From assembly GCA_900128585.1 (NCBI GenBank), contig LT642782.1, positions 1 through 10,835 of the forward strand: a DNA stretch of 10,835 nucleotides, written 5' to 3'. The translations under genes were made by a program, and so were the position numbers. Under the pieces are notes generated by a model. That model saw nothing but the letters and a program-made list of their open reading frames with translations, did not search any database and was not told the DNA's origin. This stretch comes from Stramenopiles sp. TOSAG23-3 (lineage: Eukaryota; Sar). How positions within the stretch are numbered: position 1 is the stretch's first letter; every line of letters begins with the position of its first letter. This document shows, in pieces, positions 1 through 8,205 of this stretch.

Positions 1-310
1 AATGTTGTTGGTGGAAGAATTGTTCATAATATACTTATATAACCAAAAAAAATCGAAAATGACACTTGCTCCCCCTTAATATTATATAGACTAGTCGTCT
101 ATACCGTACAGTAATAATAATTTTTAATTCCTTTGATTTTGTGTTTGTAAATGTTCAGTTTGGGATGATGCAAAGCAAAAAAAGAAAAATTGTGCTTGAT
201 CAGCCAGGTAGACTAAAAATATACCAGGGGACAGAGAGTACACAGTTCTCTATTCTTTTGCCGTAATTCTTGTTTTCTGTTTTTTTGGTGTGGCTGTGTA
301 AGTTTCTGCT
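1..310. other. AT-rich spacer upstream of the TRAPPC11-like gene
   Basis: No gene is supported here. The DNA is AT-rich with short A and T runs, and it should contain the promoter and 5' UTR of the gene starting at 311. GC content rises towards 311. The first 42 bases are open in one frame up to a TAA and could be the tail of a gene entering from the left, but 13 codons are too few to judge. A small inverted repeat lies at 85-103. I see no convincing TATA box or other core promoter element. Confidence 0.6.
85..103. repeat. Small inverted repeat, 7-bp arms
   Basis: TATAGAC at 85-91 is followed by a 5-base loop and its exact reverse complement GTCTATA at 97-103; the inner bases GACTAGTC are also palindromic. 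It lies about 210 bases before the TRAPPC11-like start. Chance is a real possibility in AT-rich DNA. Related inverted repeats occur in two other spacers (4552-4572 and 10571-10590). Confidence 0.4.
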
Positions 311-3300
311 ATGACCGAGTCATTTCCGAAAGGCGTGACCGCCGAGAACAGGCGTCTAATTGGTGTGACTGCCCTGCCTCCGCTGGAAGAGATGGGGGAA
401 CAAATTTTGACGGTGTTGAAGGGTTCAGACATGCCACTGCACTTTATAGCCGTTGATCCCAACTACTGTTTTCCTACGTCCAAGCGCAGGGACAATTACA
501 GCGGGTACGAGCCCGAAGGTATTCTCAAGTGCAACTGGTTTGAAAAGCACGTCTTCCAACTCCCGTCCGTCTTGCTGGCAGTGTTGCCTTTCGAGCCAAG
601 TCTGAGCGATAACGAGTGGAAGAAGAGGGAGGGCTCGCTCCAAAAGGACGTACAGAAAGTTTACGAACAGATCCAAGGCAATAAGATTAAACTGGTGGTC
701 ATTTTGTTGCAGGAAAGAGACTATTCGCAGTCTCAGGAGTCCAAAGAGCGCCTTCAGCTCGCTAAGGAAAGGATCCTCAGCTTGCGGCGACAAGTCGACC
801 TAGACTCGAAGAGCGTGCACTTGCTGTACACTTCAGACTTGAACTTGAAATCCGATAGCGTAAAGAAGATCCTGTCCAGTGCGAATTCCATGTCCATCGA
901 TTGCATAAAAGCGGACGGAAAGCAGGGAAAACACATGAGAACGTCCGTGAGTATAGGCGGGATGCCTAAGAAATCTCAGATAGTGCTGAAGATTCGTCAA
1001 AGTGTGAAGCTTGGCCAGTTCTACGACATGCGCCACGAGGAGACGAAAGCGAAAAAGGAGTACCTTCGAGCGTACGACGACTTGGTGGCGATATCGGCGG
1101 CACCACTGCCGTTTCCTATCACAATGAACGAAGTGAAGGCGGTTGCACAAATTTTATTTTTTAAATTGTGTCGACTACATTTTTCCCTTTCCCACCCGAA
1201 CGACGCGACGAGGTGCTTCAGAGACCACCTGCGAACGTTTCGGGACCTTCCCCTGTCACGCACCCGATCGATGTCAATGGCGACCGACGAGGATCAGATC
1301 ACTGCGATGGAAATAGACAATACATTGACGGAGATCAAAAAAATGTCCTGGGCCGGTCGGCAGTGCATTATTTTTGCAGACCTCCTGCGCGAGTCCAGAG
1401 GGGTAAGCGTCGACCAACGAAGGTCGTTTCAAGTCTTTCAGGAGAGCTATTATGTCTTTCAAGCCGTGACTTTCGAACGCAGACGCCGCATATTGGCACA
1501 AGAGTTGCCGGCGACTAAAGAGGTCGTGACAAACAATTCCATCGTACAATCAAAGTACGTCGGGGGAAATTTTGAAGTCCCAAGCGACTCGAACACTTCC
1601 GAAACAGAATCGCAGCGGGTGCTGCGCAGTTTTCTTGTTGCCCGCGAACTAGGCGCGCGCCACAGCAACCGGGTAATTGCCTTGATAGACAGGTTTACCC
1701 AGGCTCGTGCGAGGGAATTTTACCCTGAGTTCGACCGTTTGGTAGTCACGACTAGGCTAATGATGATGGAGGAGTATGTCTTGCTTAAGCAGTACACGCG
1801 CGCACTTAGTTCGTGTGAAACGTGTGTGAACAAGTTCAAATCGGAAGGTTGGAACAGTTTTTTGACCCGCAGCCTTCGTGTAGGCGTCAAGTGTGCCCTC
1901 GAGTGCGGCGACAGGCAGCGTTTTGCGGAGTATAGTATCTTTTTAATGTCCCCTGCGTCCAAAGCATTGCCCGAAGAAAAGGCTCGGGTTCAAGACAGTT
2001 TGCTGAAATGTTTGGGCAACCCCAAAGCCCTTGGGACGCAACTGTTGGCGGCAGCGGAGAACAACAACGAGTGCCCTGACGTAATAGAACTCCTGATAGC
2101 TGGGAATGGCGCAGAGACACCGAAAGGCTCGCAACTGCTGGAATCGCAAGTGGTCTTTGCGAAAAACATGGAGCTGATGGGGAATTCGTATAAATGTACC
2201 GTTCGCCTTCAGTCCAATTTTCCTGGTCGGATTCATTTCAAAAGGGTAGAGATTGTGCTGCAGCGCATCTTTGGCGGCAAGACAGAGACATTTGATTGCA
2301 CAGCTAGGGACAACACATCGGTGCAAGAGAGACTTGTTAACAATAGTATTATAGAACAGGGGAGCCACACTGACACTACCCCTTCACCCGAGAGGGAAGG
2401 AGTCGGCGCAGGCCTGTTTTCGAACCTGTGCTTTGAGCCCAACGAGGCGAAAACGTTCGAATTTGAGTTTTCAGAGACGGACAGCGACCAAAGAGACCTA
2501 GTCGTTTGTGCTGAGAGAATAAAGGTGTTCTTGGATTGCCAAGAAGCAACGGAAAACGGCGTGGCGGAGTTAACGAAATCGGTAATGTTTGTCATGGAAG
2601 CCCCAAATTCATTTGGGGAAAAGCTTGAGCGAATTCCTGACAGATTGACGTATCCTTTCCTGTTAGCCCAGCGCACTAATTTTATGCAAACTGGGGTTTA
2701 TGGTCTATTGGGCCGAAACGGTGCTGTAGAAAAGAAAAGGGTCGAGAGCGTAGTCGAGGATATTGAAGTAGAAAGCTGCAGAATGATACGTCCAGAATTT
2801 TTGCTTGCCCCAAAGCTTCATGCCGACGGCCCCGCCCTGGCGGGAGAATGGCACAAAGCTAAAATTGTCTTTGAAATCTGTGGCTCAGTGGCAGCAAACG
2901 ATATGCCCAAAGATGTTCAAGTAAACGTGGCGCTGCGATGCGTTGGCGTGAAGGCCAGCCTTGCTTACCGCGCCACGCCCGGGGCCGAAAGCTTAACTTA
3001 CTGCCCAGTTGATGGGGGCGATAAGAATTCTTTTGAAATTGGTATTTCAAGCGAAGGGGAAATATCTGTCTGTTGCTTTCTCCACGTGAAGGCAAACTCT
3101 GGGGCGTGGGAAGAACCATCGTGTTCATTGATGGGCACAGTGTCTTACTCTTCGGATCGCTGTGCCCGCATGTCAAACGACTTTAAGTTTGCCATTACCA
3201 TCAAGCAGCCATTTGACGTTGCGTGGAACATTGTGTCTAGAAGACCCGAACTTCTTGTTCAAAGTTCGAATGGCACGGTGAACAGTGTCCCTGACACTGG

Positions 3301-3988
3301 TGGGAAGATTAATTTAACGATGAATTATGGGGCGACTGCGTTTTACAAGTTGGCATGCGATAGTTCACACGATCTTCGAATTGAAAATGTCGAATTTGTC
3401 CCTGTGGAGGGCGTATCGACCCCTTGCGAACCGCTGGTTATGGCAAACGCTGATGGTTTCGGGCAGATTCTAAAAGTTGGAGATTTGCACAGTAATTACT
3501 TTGGCCTGTCTCCCATTAGTTTTGGATCGCACGATACCGTTGGGAAGCTGAAAATTACTTGGTCTCGCGCCTCTGCGGAGCGTGGGGAAAACAAGCCGGT
3601 GGAAACTTTAATTCCAATGCCGCCTGTTTATGTTCACCCATTGAATGGTTTGACCGTGGAGGTTAAGTCGCCCCCATCGGCTGTACTGGGCGAAACGTTC
3701 GATGTGCGCGTGTACGTTGTGAACAGTACAGTGGCCTGCGAAGAAATTGAAATATCCCTCTTACCGAACGACAACTTTCTGTGCGCCGGTCGCACGAACA
3801 CGAAGCTCGTTGTGCTTCCAATGTCTACCGTCGCTACCAGCTTTTGCTTCATCGGGATCAAGATTGGACACTCGTTACAACCGGGCTTCAAAGTTCATAG
3901 AGCGAGTGATGGCACTGACCTAATCGACTCAATGCACGAGCGGGTTGTCTTTGTTAAACCTTTATCAGGGGAAACAAAGCAGTCGTGA
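311..3988 (+). CDS. TRAPPC11: TRAPPC11-like TRAPP complex subunit (foie gras / gryzun)
   Basis: This 1225-residue protein resembles TRAPPC11, a subunit of metazoan-type TRAPPIII. That complex is a Rab1 exchange factor and tether acting at ER-Golgi and autophagy membranes. The N-terminal part (about 80-135) contains the family pattern VLLAVLPFEP...DNEW followed by a hydrophobic strand LVVILLQ. The foie-gras domain starts near residue 230 (KLGQFYDMRHEETKAKKEY, then EVKAVAQILFFKLCRLHF around 274-291). It continues through helical repeats to about 560, including EEYVLLKQYTRAL and FKSEGWNSFLTRSL. The rest is beta-rich, as in the gryzun region. It ends in a gryzun-like segment (about 1108-1198) with LTVEVKSPPSAVLGETFDV and NDNFLCAG...LVVLPMS. 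Length is slightly above the roughly 1130 residues of the human protein. The ATG at 311 has G at -3. A single 3.7-kb exon is notable for this gene. No signal peptide or membrane segment is seen. Family assignment is firm; complex membership is inferred. Confidence 0.88.
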   Translation: MTESFPKGVTAENRRLIGVTALPPLEEMGEQILTVLKGSDMPLHFIAVDPNYCFPTSKRRDNYSGYEPEGILKCNWFEKHVFQLPSVLLAVLPFEPSLSDNEWKKREGSLQKDVQKVYEQIQGNKIKLVVILLQERDYSQSQESKERLQLAKERILSLRRQVDLDSKSVHLLYTSDLNLKSDSVKKILSSANSMSIDCIKADGKQGKHMRTSVSIGGMPKKSQIVLKIRQSVKLGQFYDMRHEETKAKKEYLRAYDDLVAISAAPLPFPITMNEVKAVAQILFFKLCRLHFSLSHPNDATRCFRDHLRTFRDLPLSRTRSMSMATDEDQITAMEIDNTLTEIKKMSWAGRQCIIFADLLRESRGVSVDQRRSFQVFQESYYVFQAVTFERRRRILAQELPATKEVVTNNSIVQSKYVGGNFEVPSDSNTSETESQRVLRSFLVARELGARHSNRVIALIDRFTQARAREFYPEFDRLVVTTRLMMMEEYVLLKQYTRALSSCETCVNKFKSEGWNSFLTRSLRVGVKCALECGDRQRFAEYSIFLMSPASKALPEEKARVQDSLLKCLGNPKALGTQLLAAAENNNECPDVIELLIAGNGAETPKGSQLLESQVVFAKNMELMGNSYKCTVRLQSNFPGRIHFKRVEIVLQRIFGGKTETFDCTARDNTSVQERLVNNSIIEQGSHTDTTPSPEREGVGAGLFSNLCFEPNEAKTFEFEFSETDSDQRDLVVCAERIKVFLDCQEATENGVAELTKSVMFVMEAPNSFGEKLERIPDRLTYPFLLAQRTNFMQTGVYGLLGRNGAVEKKRVESVVEDIEVESCRMIRPEFLLAPKLHADGPALAGEWHKAKIVFEICGSVAANDMPKDVQVNVALRCVGVKASLAYRATPGAESLTYCPVDGGDKNSFEIGISSEGEISVCCFLHVKANSGAWEEPSCSLMGTVSYSSDRCARMSNDFKFAITIKQPFDVAWNIVSRRPELLVQSSNGTVNSVPDTGGKINLTMNYGATAFYKLACDSSHDLRIENVEFVPVEGVSTPCEPLVMANADGFGQILKVGDLHSNYFGLSPISFGSHDTVGKLKITWSRASAERGENKPVETLIPMPPVYVHPLNGLTVEVKSPPSAVLGETFDVRVYVVNSTVACEEIEISLLPNDNFLCAGRTNTKLVVLPMSTVATSFCFIGIKIGHSLQPGFKVHRASDGTDLIDSMHERVVFVKPLSGETKQS

Positions 3989-4217
3989 ATCTTTACCAGT
4001 AATGGACACCAAAAAATCGCCGCCACAATGCTGTCCTCGCACGAATTAGACGATACAGTACTTCGGACTAATTAAATTATACATAGGTAATTTTATTCAT
4101 CTAGTTTACGCATTCATGTACTACGGTACGTTCTGCACGAGGATTCATTTATTATACCCCCGATTTCTTTTTCGAGTCAGCAGCATTTTACAGTACAGAC
4201 TTCTTCAACACAAAAAA

Positions 4218-4223
4218 AATAAA
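4218..4223 (+). terminator. Candidate poly(A) hexamer for the TRAPPC11-like gene
   Basis: The first AATAAA after the stop at 3988 on this strand lies about 230 bases downstream, inside an A-rich run. An A-rich context makes chance occurrence easy, so this is a candidate only. Mapped 3' ends would decide. Confidence 0.3.
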
Positions 4224-4226
4224 AAA

Positions 4227-4240
4227 AACAACAAGAAGAA
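4227..4240 (+). repeat. Copy of the AACAACAAGAAGAA motif
   Basis: An exact 14-base AACAACAAGAAGAA. The same 14-mer occurs three times at 7463-7513, more than 3 kb away in another spacer, and 13 of its bases recur at 7848-7860. All copies are on the plus strand. Origin as a simple AAC/AAG repeat is the default explanation. Confidence 0.6.
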
Positions 4241-4481
4241 AGCCGAAGTGTAAACAAAACACAGCATGAAAATGATGAACTTTTTTTATCTTCTTCGAAC
4301 AAAAAAATAGAAAAGAGTCAAGTAATTTTCTGGTTATTACTTGCTATGCCTATATTAAATTAAATGCCAACATCCATTTTTTAAAATTGTTGTTCCTTTC
4401 CTCCTCGAAAAAACAGATTGGATTAATTTAATATAGACACAACAGCTGGTATGTTTAGGGATCGAAGAAAAGACGGATTTC

Positions 4482-4514
4482 TTTTTTTTTTTTGTGTTGT
4501 TGTTGTTGTTGTTG
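4482..4514 (+). repeat. T12 run followed by (TTG)6 microsatellite
   Basis: Twelve T residues at 4482-4493 are followed by GTG and six perfect TTG units (4497-4514), about 170 bases upstream of the DUF1838 gene start. This is a simple-sequence repeat in the spacer; no coding role is supported. Confidence 0.85.
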
Positions 4515-4551
4515 ATTGAATGAATGGCGCCAATAAGGCAACCCATCTCTT

Positions 4552-4572
4552 TGTATAATAGACCATTATACA
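4552..4572. repeat. Small inverted repeat, 8-bp arms
   Basis: TGTATAAT at 4552-4559 and its exact reverse complement ATTATACA at 4565-4572 flank the 5-base loop AGACC. It sits about 115 bases upstream of the DUF1838 start codon. It could fold as a hairpin in RNA or be a dimeric protein site; neither is shown. Confidence 0.45.
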
Positions 4573-4686
4573 TATACCATTTAGCCCACAGACAAATTCA
4601 AACACTAAGGGAAATAAATCAAATAAAGGCCAAACAATCAACAACATTGATAGTAATTGCTTACAATAAAAATCGTCACAGTAACT

Positions 4687-5571
4687 ATGTTTCTAAAGAG
4701 TCTTCTACTTTGCACCCTCTTGGGTTTGGCGGCAGCCGCAAAAAGCCAAACGGGCACGGCCACCGCCGAGCAGTTCATTAAGATGAGGTGCGACACTGAA
4801 AAGGCCACCGACACCATCCTTGCATGGAGCGGTACGTCGTACAGTATTGAAGAACAAAAGCCACAAAAAGAATTGTTTGGCCTCTTTGGCATTAACTTGG
4901 CGCGGTGCTGGTACGACAAGCCTACTGGCTCCTGGATGTTCACCAGTCGCGAGCTTCAGTATTACCTTGACCTGGACACGGGCCTTCCGATGTACAAATA
5001 CAACAACCCATGGACTGGGGAGACCAACAACGTCGTTCACGTCGCCAACGACCCAGTGCAATTTGTTTACGGTAACGCCGACGCCCCGTACGTAGTCCAA
5101 GGTGGAAAGTTTGCTACTTTTACCAACACTGTGAACCTGTTCTACCCGAACCCTCTCTTCGCAAATTCAACCTTCAAGCCTTACAGTTGGCAAAAGGGCT
5201 ACGAAGGCAGCGAGCTGTTCAAGTTTTTCGTTCCTTTGGACGAATTGCAAAATGCATCTGCAACGCATACGCCATCCATGCACTTTTCCTGGTCTAGGAT
5301 ATCCCAGTGGCTCCCTTTCATGAAAATGGATGGGAGGGAAGGATCGATGCTGTTTACTGCCGCCGGTAGCCGGGTAGAATTTGAAGAATTGCCTTCCTGG
5401 TTGCAGAAGGACATCACCACGCGGCTTCCCCTGTACCGCCACGCCCCTCGTTGCATGTTGGATTTGCCAGATTCTACTAGCTGGAGCTATTTTGGAGAGC
5501 ATTTCTCTGCATACTTGAATGGCGACCAATTTCCTGCGCCAGTCTCTGCCCAACCACCGTGCAAGAAGTAG
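4687..5571 (+). CDS. Secreted DUF1838-family protein
   Basis: This protein of 294 residues has an N-terminal signal peptide: residues 1-18 are MFLKSLLLCTLLGLAAAA, with likely cleavage just after the alanines. The mature part matches DUF1838 (Pfam PF08894) along nearly its whole length. Visible motifs are LFGLFGINLARCW (63-75), SRELQYYLDLDTG (87-99), NPWTGE (107-112), VVHVANDPV (116-124) and the block from HFSWSRISQWLPFMKM (199-214) to EELPSWLQ (233-240). No enzymatic function is established for the family, so none is claimed. Four cysteines remain after cleavage (35, 74, 256, 292), enough for two disulfides. Sequons lie at N160 and N189, fitting passage through the ER. There is no KDEL-type tail. 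The ATG at 4687 was chosen because it has A at -3 and begins the signal peptide; the upstream in-frame extension begins only with TTG at 4657. The gene is intronless and converges on the WRAP73-like gene. Confidence 0.85.
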   Translation: MFLKSLLLCTLLGLAAAAKSQTGTATAEQFIKMRCDTEKATDTILAWSGTSYSIEEQKPQKELFGLFGINLARCWYDKPTGSWMFTSRELQYYLDLDTGLPMYKYNNPWTGETNNVVHVANDPVQFVYGNADAPYVVQGGKFATFTNTVNLFYPNPLFANSTFKPYSWQKGYEGSELFKFFVPLDELQNASATHTPSMHFSWSRISQWLPFMKMDGREGSMLFTAAGSRVEFEELPSWLQKDITTRLPLYRHAPRCMLDLPDSTSWSYFGEHFSAYLNGDQFPAPVSAQPPCKK

Positions 5572-5603
5572 CACTATTTTAAAAAATGTTAACGTGCGGG
5601 GGG

Positions 5604-5615
5604 AATAAATTTATT
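5604..5615. terminator. Palindromic two-way poly(A) hexamer AATAAATTTATT
   Basis: This perfect 12-base palindrome reads AATAAA on both strands. On the plus strand it is 33 bases past the DUF1838 stop; on the minus strand it lies about 210 bases past the WRAP73-like stop. It could serve 3' end formation for both convergent genes. Other hexamers exist nearby: plus strand at 5711-5716, and minus strand as TTTATT at 5673-5678, which is nearer the WRAP73-like gene. Confidence 0.45.
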
Positions 5616-5824
5616 TTATTTTTCTCCAGGGTGCAAACTTTTTAACAAACTTAATTAATTGGCTCTGGTATTTTTATTAAAATATACAACACAGTGCATC
5701 AGAGATTCGTAATAAAATGTTCTAAAAAATCTTTTTAAATTCTTTAAAAAAGAACTAAAAAGCGACATCCGTCCTCCCCTACCCCTACCCTGTGTAAAAG
5801 TGTCGATGCACCGTGTACTTTAGG

Positions 5825-7204
5825 TCAGTTTTCCGTTTCCTCTCCTATGTCTTTTGCCCCGTTCGCAACGGTAACGCTGTTAGGGCCGTCGAAAAAGCAG
5901 GCGCACATTTGTTTCGTTTGCAAAAATAATATCGAGGTCCCTTGTGGGTTCCACCGCAGCCCGCGGACGTCAAAATCATTGGACGGGATGTCCACCCATG
6001 ACGCGCCAGACGGATTCCAGAAAAATACTTTGTTTATCCCCGTGCAGACGGCCAGAGTCGGCTTGGTAGGGGACCAACTGAAGGACCGAACTACATTCCG
6101 GTGTATGAGGACAGCGTACAGCCTCAGTTTGTCTGCCGTCCAAATCCACACGGCGTGTGGCATGTTATCGTTTTTCGTGGCCAAAAACTTTCCATCGTAG
6201 CTCCACCCCATCGTGCTGATTCCTATTCTCGGGTTTGGCTTTGTGGGGTCCGGGTTGACGGATTTCAGACGAGACTGGGAGCTGGCCAGCTCGTACGCAG
6301 TCTGCACGTCCATGCCCTGGCCCTTGACAACTACCTCACAGTACACGTGGGCGTGCCCTGGGGAAACGCAGACGGTATGCACCAACTCCGCGATTGGGTT
6401 CCACGACGCGTGCGTCATCAGCCTGGCGTTCTGGTCGTAGCTCCCGACAGCCAGCAGCGTGCCCGCCGGGTTCCACGCCACGCTCTTTACCCCCAAAGCG
6501 TTCTCGTACGCAGAGTAACGGGACAGCCGCTTCCCGTCCGGGGAGAAAATAATTATACTATAGTTCAGCTCCGTGTCGCTGACGCATATCACGCTGCCGT
6601 CGGGCGACCAGGAGAGATCGTCCATGTCGACGGTCCCGGTGGCGAACTCTGTCGCCTTGCCCCACGTGGACGTGGAATAAATGCCCACCGTATCCCGGCA
6701 GTCGATGCGGTGCGCCAAGGCCATGAACTGTCCGTCTGGCGAAAAGTCTAAACCGTTCTTTCGGTTTCTATTTGCAGTCCTAACTGGCCCGGCGTTCTTC
6801 GGGTTCTTTATTGCCACCGCCGAGCCGTCGGTCAGATTCCACGCCGTTAAGTGAATTTGAAAATCTGCCGTGGTCAAGACCGAGCGGCTGTCCGGTGCCC
6901 AGCGCGCCGCGACCAGCCCCGCAAGCCCTTCGGTTATCCGGCACGTCCAGTCCGGCTTCTCTATGCTCCAAACTTGCACGATACCACGCTGGTAAATCAC
7001 GACAAACACGTACTGAGAATCCCCGGACCACTGGATCGAGTCAATCGTGTCCAAACATGTATATACGTGCACGATCTGCATGCTATTCGGGTCCCGTATC
7101 ACCAGGCGGTGCTGCACGGCAACGGCCAATAGGTCCCCGGACGGTGCCCAAGACACTAGCCCAGAGGAGTGCTTGTATATTTCACTGAAGGTGACGTCGC
7201 TCAT
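5825..7204 (-). CDS. WRAP73: WRAP73/WDR8-like WD-repeat protein
   Basis: This 459-residue protein is the same length as human WRAP73 (460). That family acts at centrosomes and spindle poles: with SSX2IP in animals and as Wdr8 with Msd1 and Pkl1 in fission yeast, where it anchors microtubule minus ends. The sequence opens with FSEIYKHSSGLVSWAPSGD. Family signatures follow: HRLVIRDPNSMQIVHVYTCLD (about 32-52), RGIVQVWSIEKPDW (73-86), ALAHRIDCRDTVGIY (162-176), YSAYENALGVKSVAWNPAG (230-248), LAVGSYD (251-257) and KNDNMPHAVWIW (344-355). The repeats should form one or two beta propellers. A basic insert around 139-150 (PVRTANRNRKN) is longer than I expect at this point. The ATG has A at -3. It is intronless and GC-rich (40 of 60 bases in 6601-6660). 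The nearest minus-strand gene, the PARP-like one, starts over 2.6 kb upstream, so there is no sign of shared transcription. Assignment is strong; presence of a centriole or cilium in the host is only suggested. Confidence 0.9.
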   Translation of the reverse strand: MSDVTFSEIYKHSSGLVSWAPSGDLLAVAVQHRLVIRDPNSMQIVHVYTCLDTIDSIQWSGDSQYVFVVIYQRGIVQVWSIEKPDWTCRITEGLAGLVAARWAPDSRSVLTTADFQIHLTAWNLTDGSAVAIKNPKNAGPVRTANRNRKNGLDFSPDGQFMALAHRIDCRDTVGIYSTSTWGKATEFATGTVDMDDLSWSPDGSVICVSDTELNYSIIIFSPDGKRLSRYSAYENALGVKSVAWNPAGTLLAVGSYDQNARLMTHASWNPIAELVHTVCVSPGHAHVYCEVVVKGQGMDVQTAYELASSQSRLKSVNPDPTKPNPRIGISTMGWSYDGKFLATKNDNMPHAVWIWTADKLRLYAVLIHRNVVRSFSWSPTKPTLAVCTGINKVFFWNPSGASWVDIPSNDFDVRGLRWNPQGTSILFLQTKQMCACFFDGPNSVTVANGAKDIGEETEN

Positions 7205-7462
7205 TATAGATACGAGAAAACAAGAACAAAACCACTTCTATATTCTACGTTTTCTTCCCCGTTCTCTTTTCTGTATTTTTCTGTTCCCTTCTAAAATCTT
7301 ATATACATAAATACTGTTTTAAAATCGATAACTTTTTTAAAAATTCTCGAATTCACTTTTTTTAAAATATTCTTCTTCTTCTACATATAATAATTAATAA
7401 CAACAAACAAAAAAAAAACAAATAATTAAAAAAAAAAATGTGTGATATTAATATTGGGGTAT

Positions 7463-7580
7463 AACAACAAGAAGAAGAAAAAAGAAGAACAACAAGAAGA
7501 ACAACAAGAAGAAAAATAAAAGAAAAATAAAAGAAGAAGAAGCAAAAATTATATAATAAAAGAAGCAGAAATAAAAGAAG
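7463..7580 (+). repeat. Purine-rich AAC/AAG repeat tract
   Basis: A tract made almost wholly of A, G and C on the plus strand, built from AAC and AAG triplets. The 14-mer AACAACAAGAAGAA appears exactly at 7463-7476, 7488-7501 and 7500-7513; the last two form a tandem 12-base unit. It then degenerates into AAAATAAAAG-type sequence. It resembles a simple-sequence repeat, with possible purine-strand structure or nucleosome exclusion as untested consequences. Confidence 0.8.
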
Positions 7581-7977
7581 TAATCTATTATAATACCTGT
7601 ACCACCCAACCAAAAAAAAAAAAATTTAAGTAAAAGTAAGCGCTACGAGTAATAGAAGGGTTTTTATCTACTTAATTAATACCTGCTATTATTATTCTAT
7701 ACTAAATAATACTTGGCCTCGTCTTTATTTTTATTGTCTTTTCCCTCCATATTATTATTATTTTTTGATTTTTGATTTCCTCCTCCTCCCAGCTACTCCT
7801 CTGGCCTTATTTTCAAATTTTATAAAATAATATTAATATACCAATACACAACAAGAAGAAGAATAAGAAAAAAGAGACGATTAAAAAGAATTTTTAATAT
7901 GATACATTTTTTTACTGTCCTCGTACACATATCTAAATTGTCCTCGTAGTATTAAATAGTCGAATAAGTTCGAAGTA

Positions 7978-7983
7978 TTTATT
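7978..7983 (-). terminator. Candidate poly(A) hexamer for the PARP-like gene
   Basis: TTTATT on the plus strand gives AATAAA on the minus strand, about 220 bases beyond the PARP-like stop at 8206. The spacing is plausible and similar to the distances seen for the other genes, but AT-rich sequence produces such hexamers by chance. Confidence 0.3.
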
Positions 7984-8205
7984 TTTTAGACTATGAGGAC
8001 ATCTGACCACCACAGTGTACGACCCAGAATGAAGAGGAAATTGTTTAAATCACCACCGACCTCGCACATTTTTTAAATTAGTAGTGTCTAAAACTTCCTG
8101 CTTAAGGAACGAACGAATGCGAAGACTATACAAGGGTAATTTACAACCTTTTCTTCAGTAAGCGCTGCCTTTTCATTGACTGATACAGCTTTTTCATCTT
8201 TAAAT

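Larger units (their letters stand above)
3989..4686. other. Spacer: TRAPPC11 3' region and DUF1838 gene promoter
   Basis: About 700 bases without a supportable gene. The first 230 bases are the probable 3' UTR of the TRAPPC11-like gene. After that come an A-rich block (about 4210-4260), T-rich DNA, a T12-(TTG)6 tract and a small inverted repeat at 4552-4572. The last 100 bases before 4687 are A-rich and likely the 5' leader of the DUF1838 gene. Short open frames here are low-complexity and not credible genes. Confidence 0.6.
7205..8205. other. Low-complexity spacer between WRAP73-like and PARP-like genes
   Basis: About 1 kb without a supportable gene. The 100 bases next to 7204 should be the WRAP73-like 5' leader. 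Then follow A- and T-rich DNA and a nearly T-free purine-rich tract at 7463-7580. More AT-rich DNA carries another AACAAG-type copy at 7848-7860. The last 200 bases (about 8000-8205) are less extreme in composition and are likely the 3' UTR of the PARP-like gene. An 18-codon minus-strand open frame there encodes a basic peptide and is too short to call. Confidence 0.65.

Noticed and set aside
4657-4686. In-frame extension of the DUF1838 protein by ten residues
   Set aside because: It begins with TTG, not ATG, in a eukaryotic gene and would bury the signal peptide; the ATG at 4687 has a good context.
6101-6751. 216-codon plus-strand frame antisense to the WRAP73-like gene
   Set aside because: A shadow of a GC-rich gene; its composition (Arg, Val, His-rich) has no domain match, while the opposite strand matches a known family throughout.
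6763-6779. Possible 17-base GT...AG mini-intron in the WRAP73-like gene
   Set aside because: Removing 17 bases would shift the frame, while the uninterrupted reading continues to match the family on both sides.
7362-7613. Minus-strand frame rich in Phe and Leu across the purine tract
   Set aside because: It is only the translation of the AAC/AAG repeat and poly(A) tract; it looks like membrane protein by composition alone.
8137-8192. 18-codon basic peptide frame just beyond the PARP-like stop (minus strand)
   Set aside because: Too short, and the PARP-like protein already ends where the family normally ends; there is no sign of a shifted tail.
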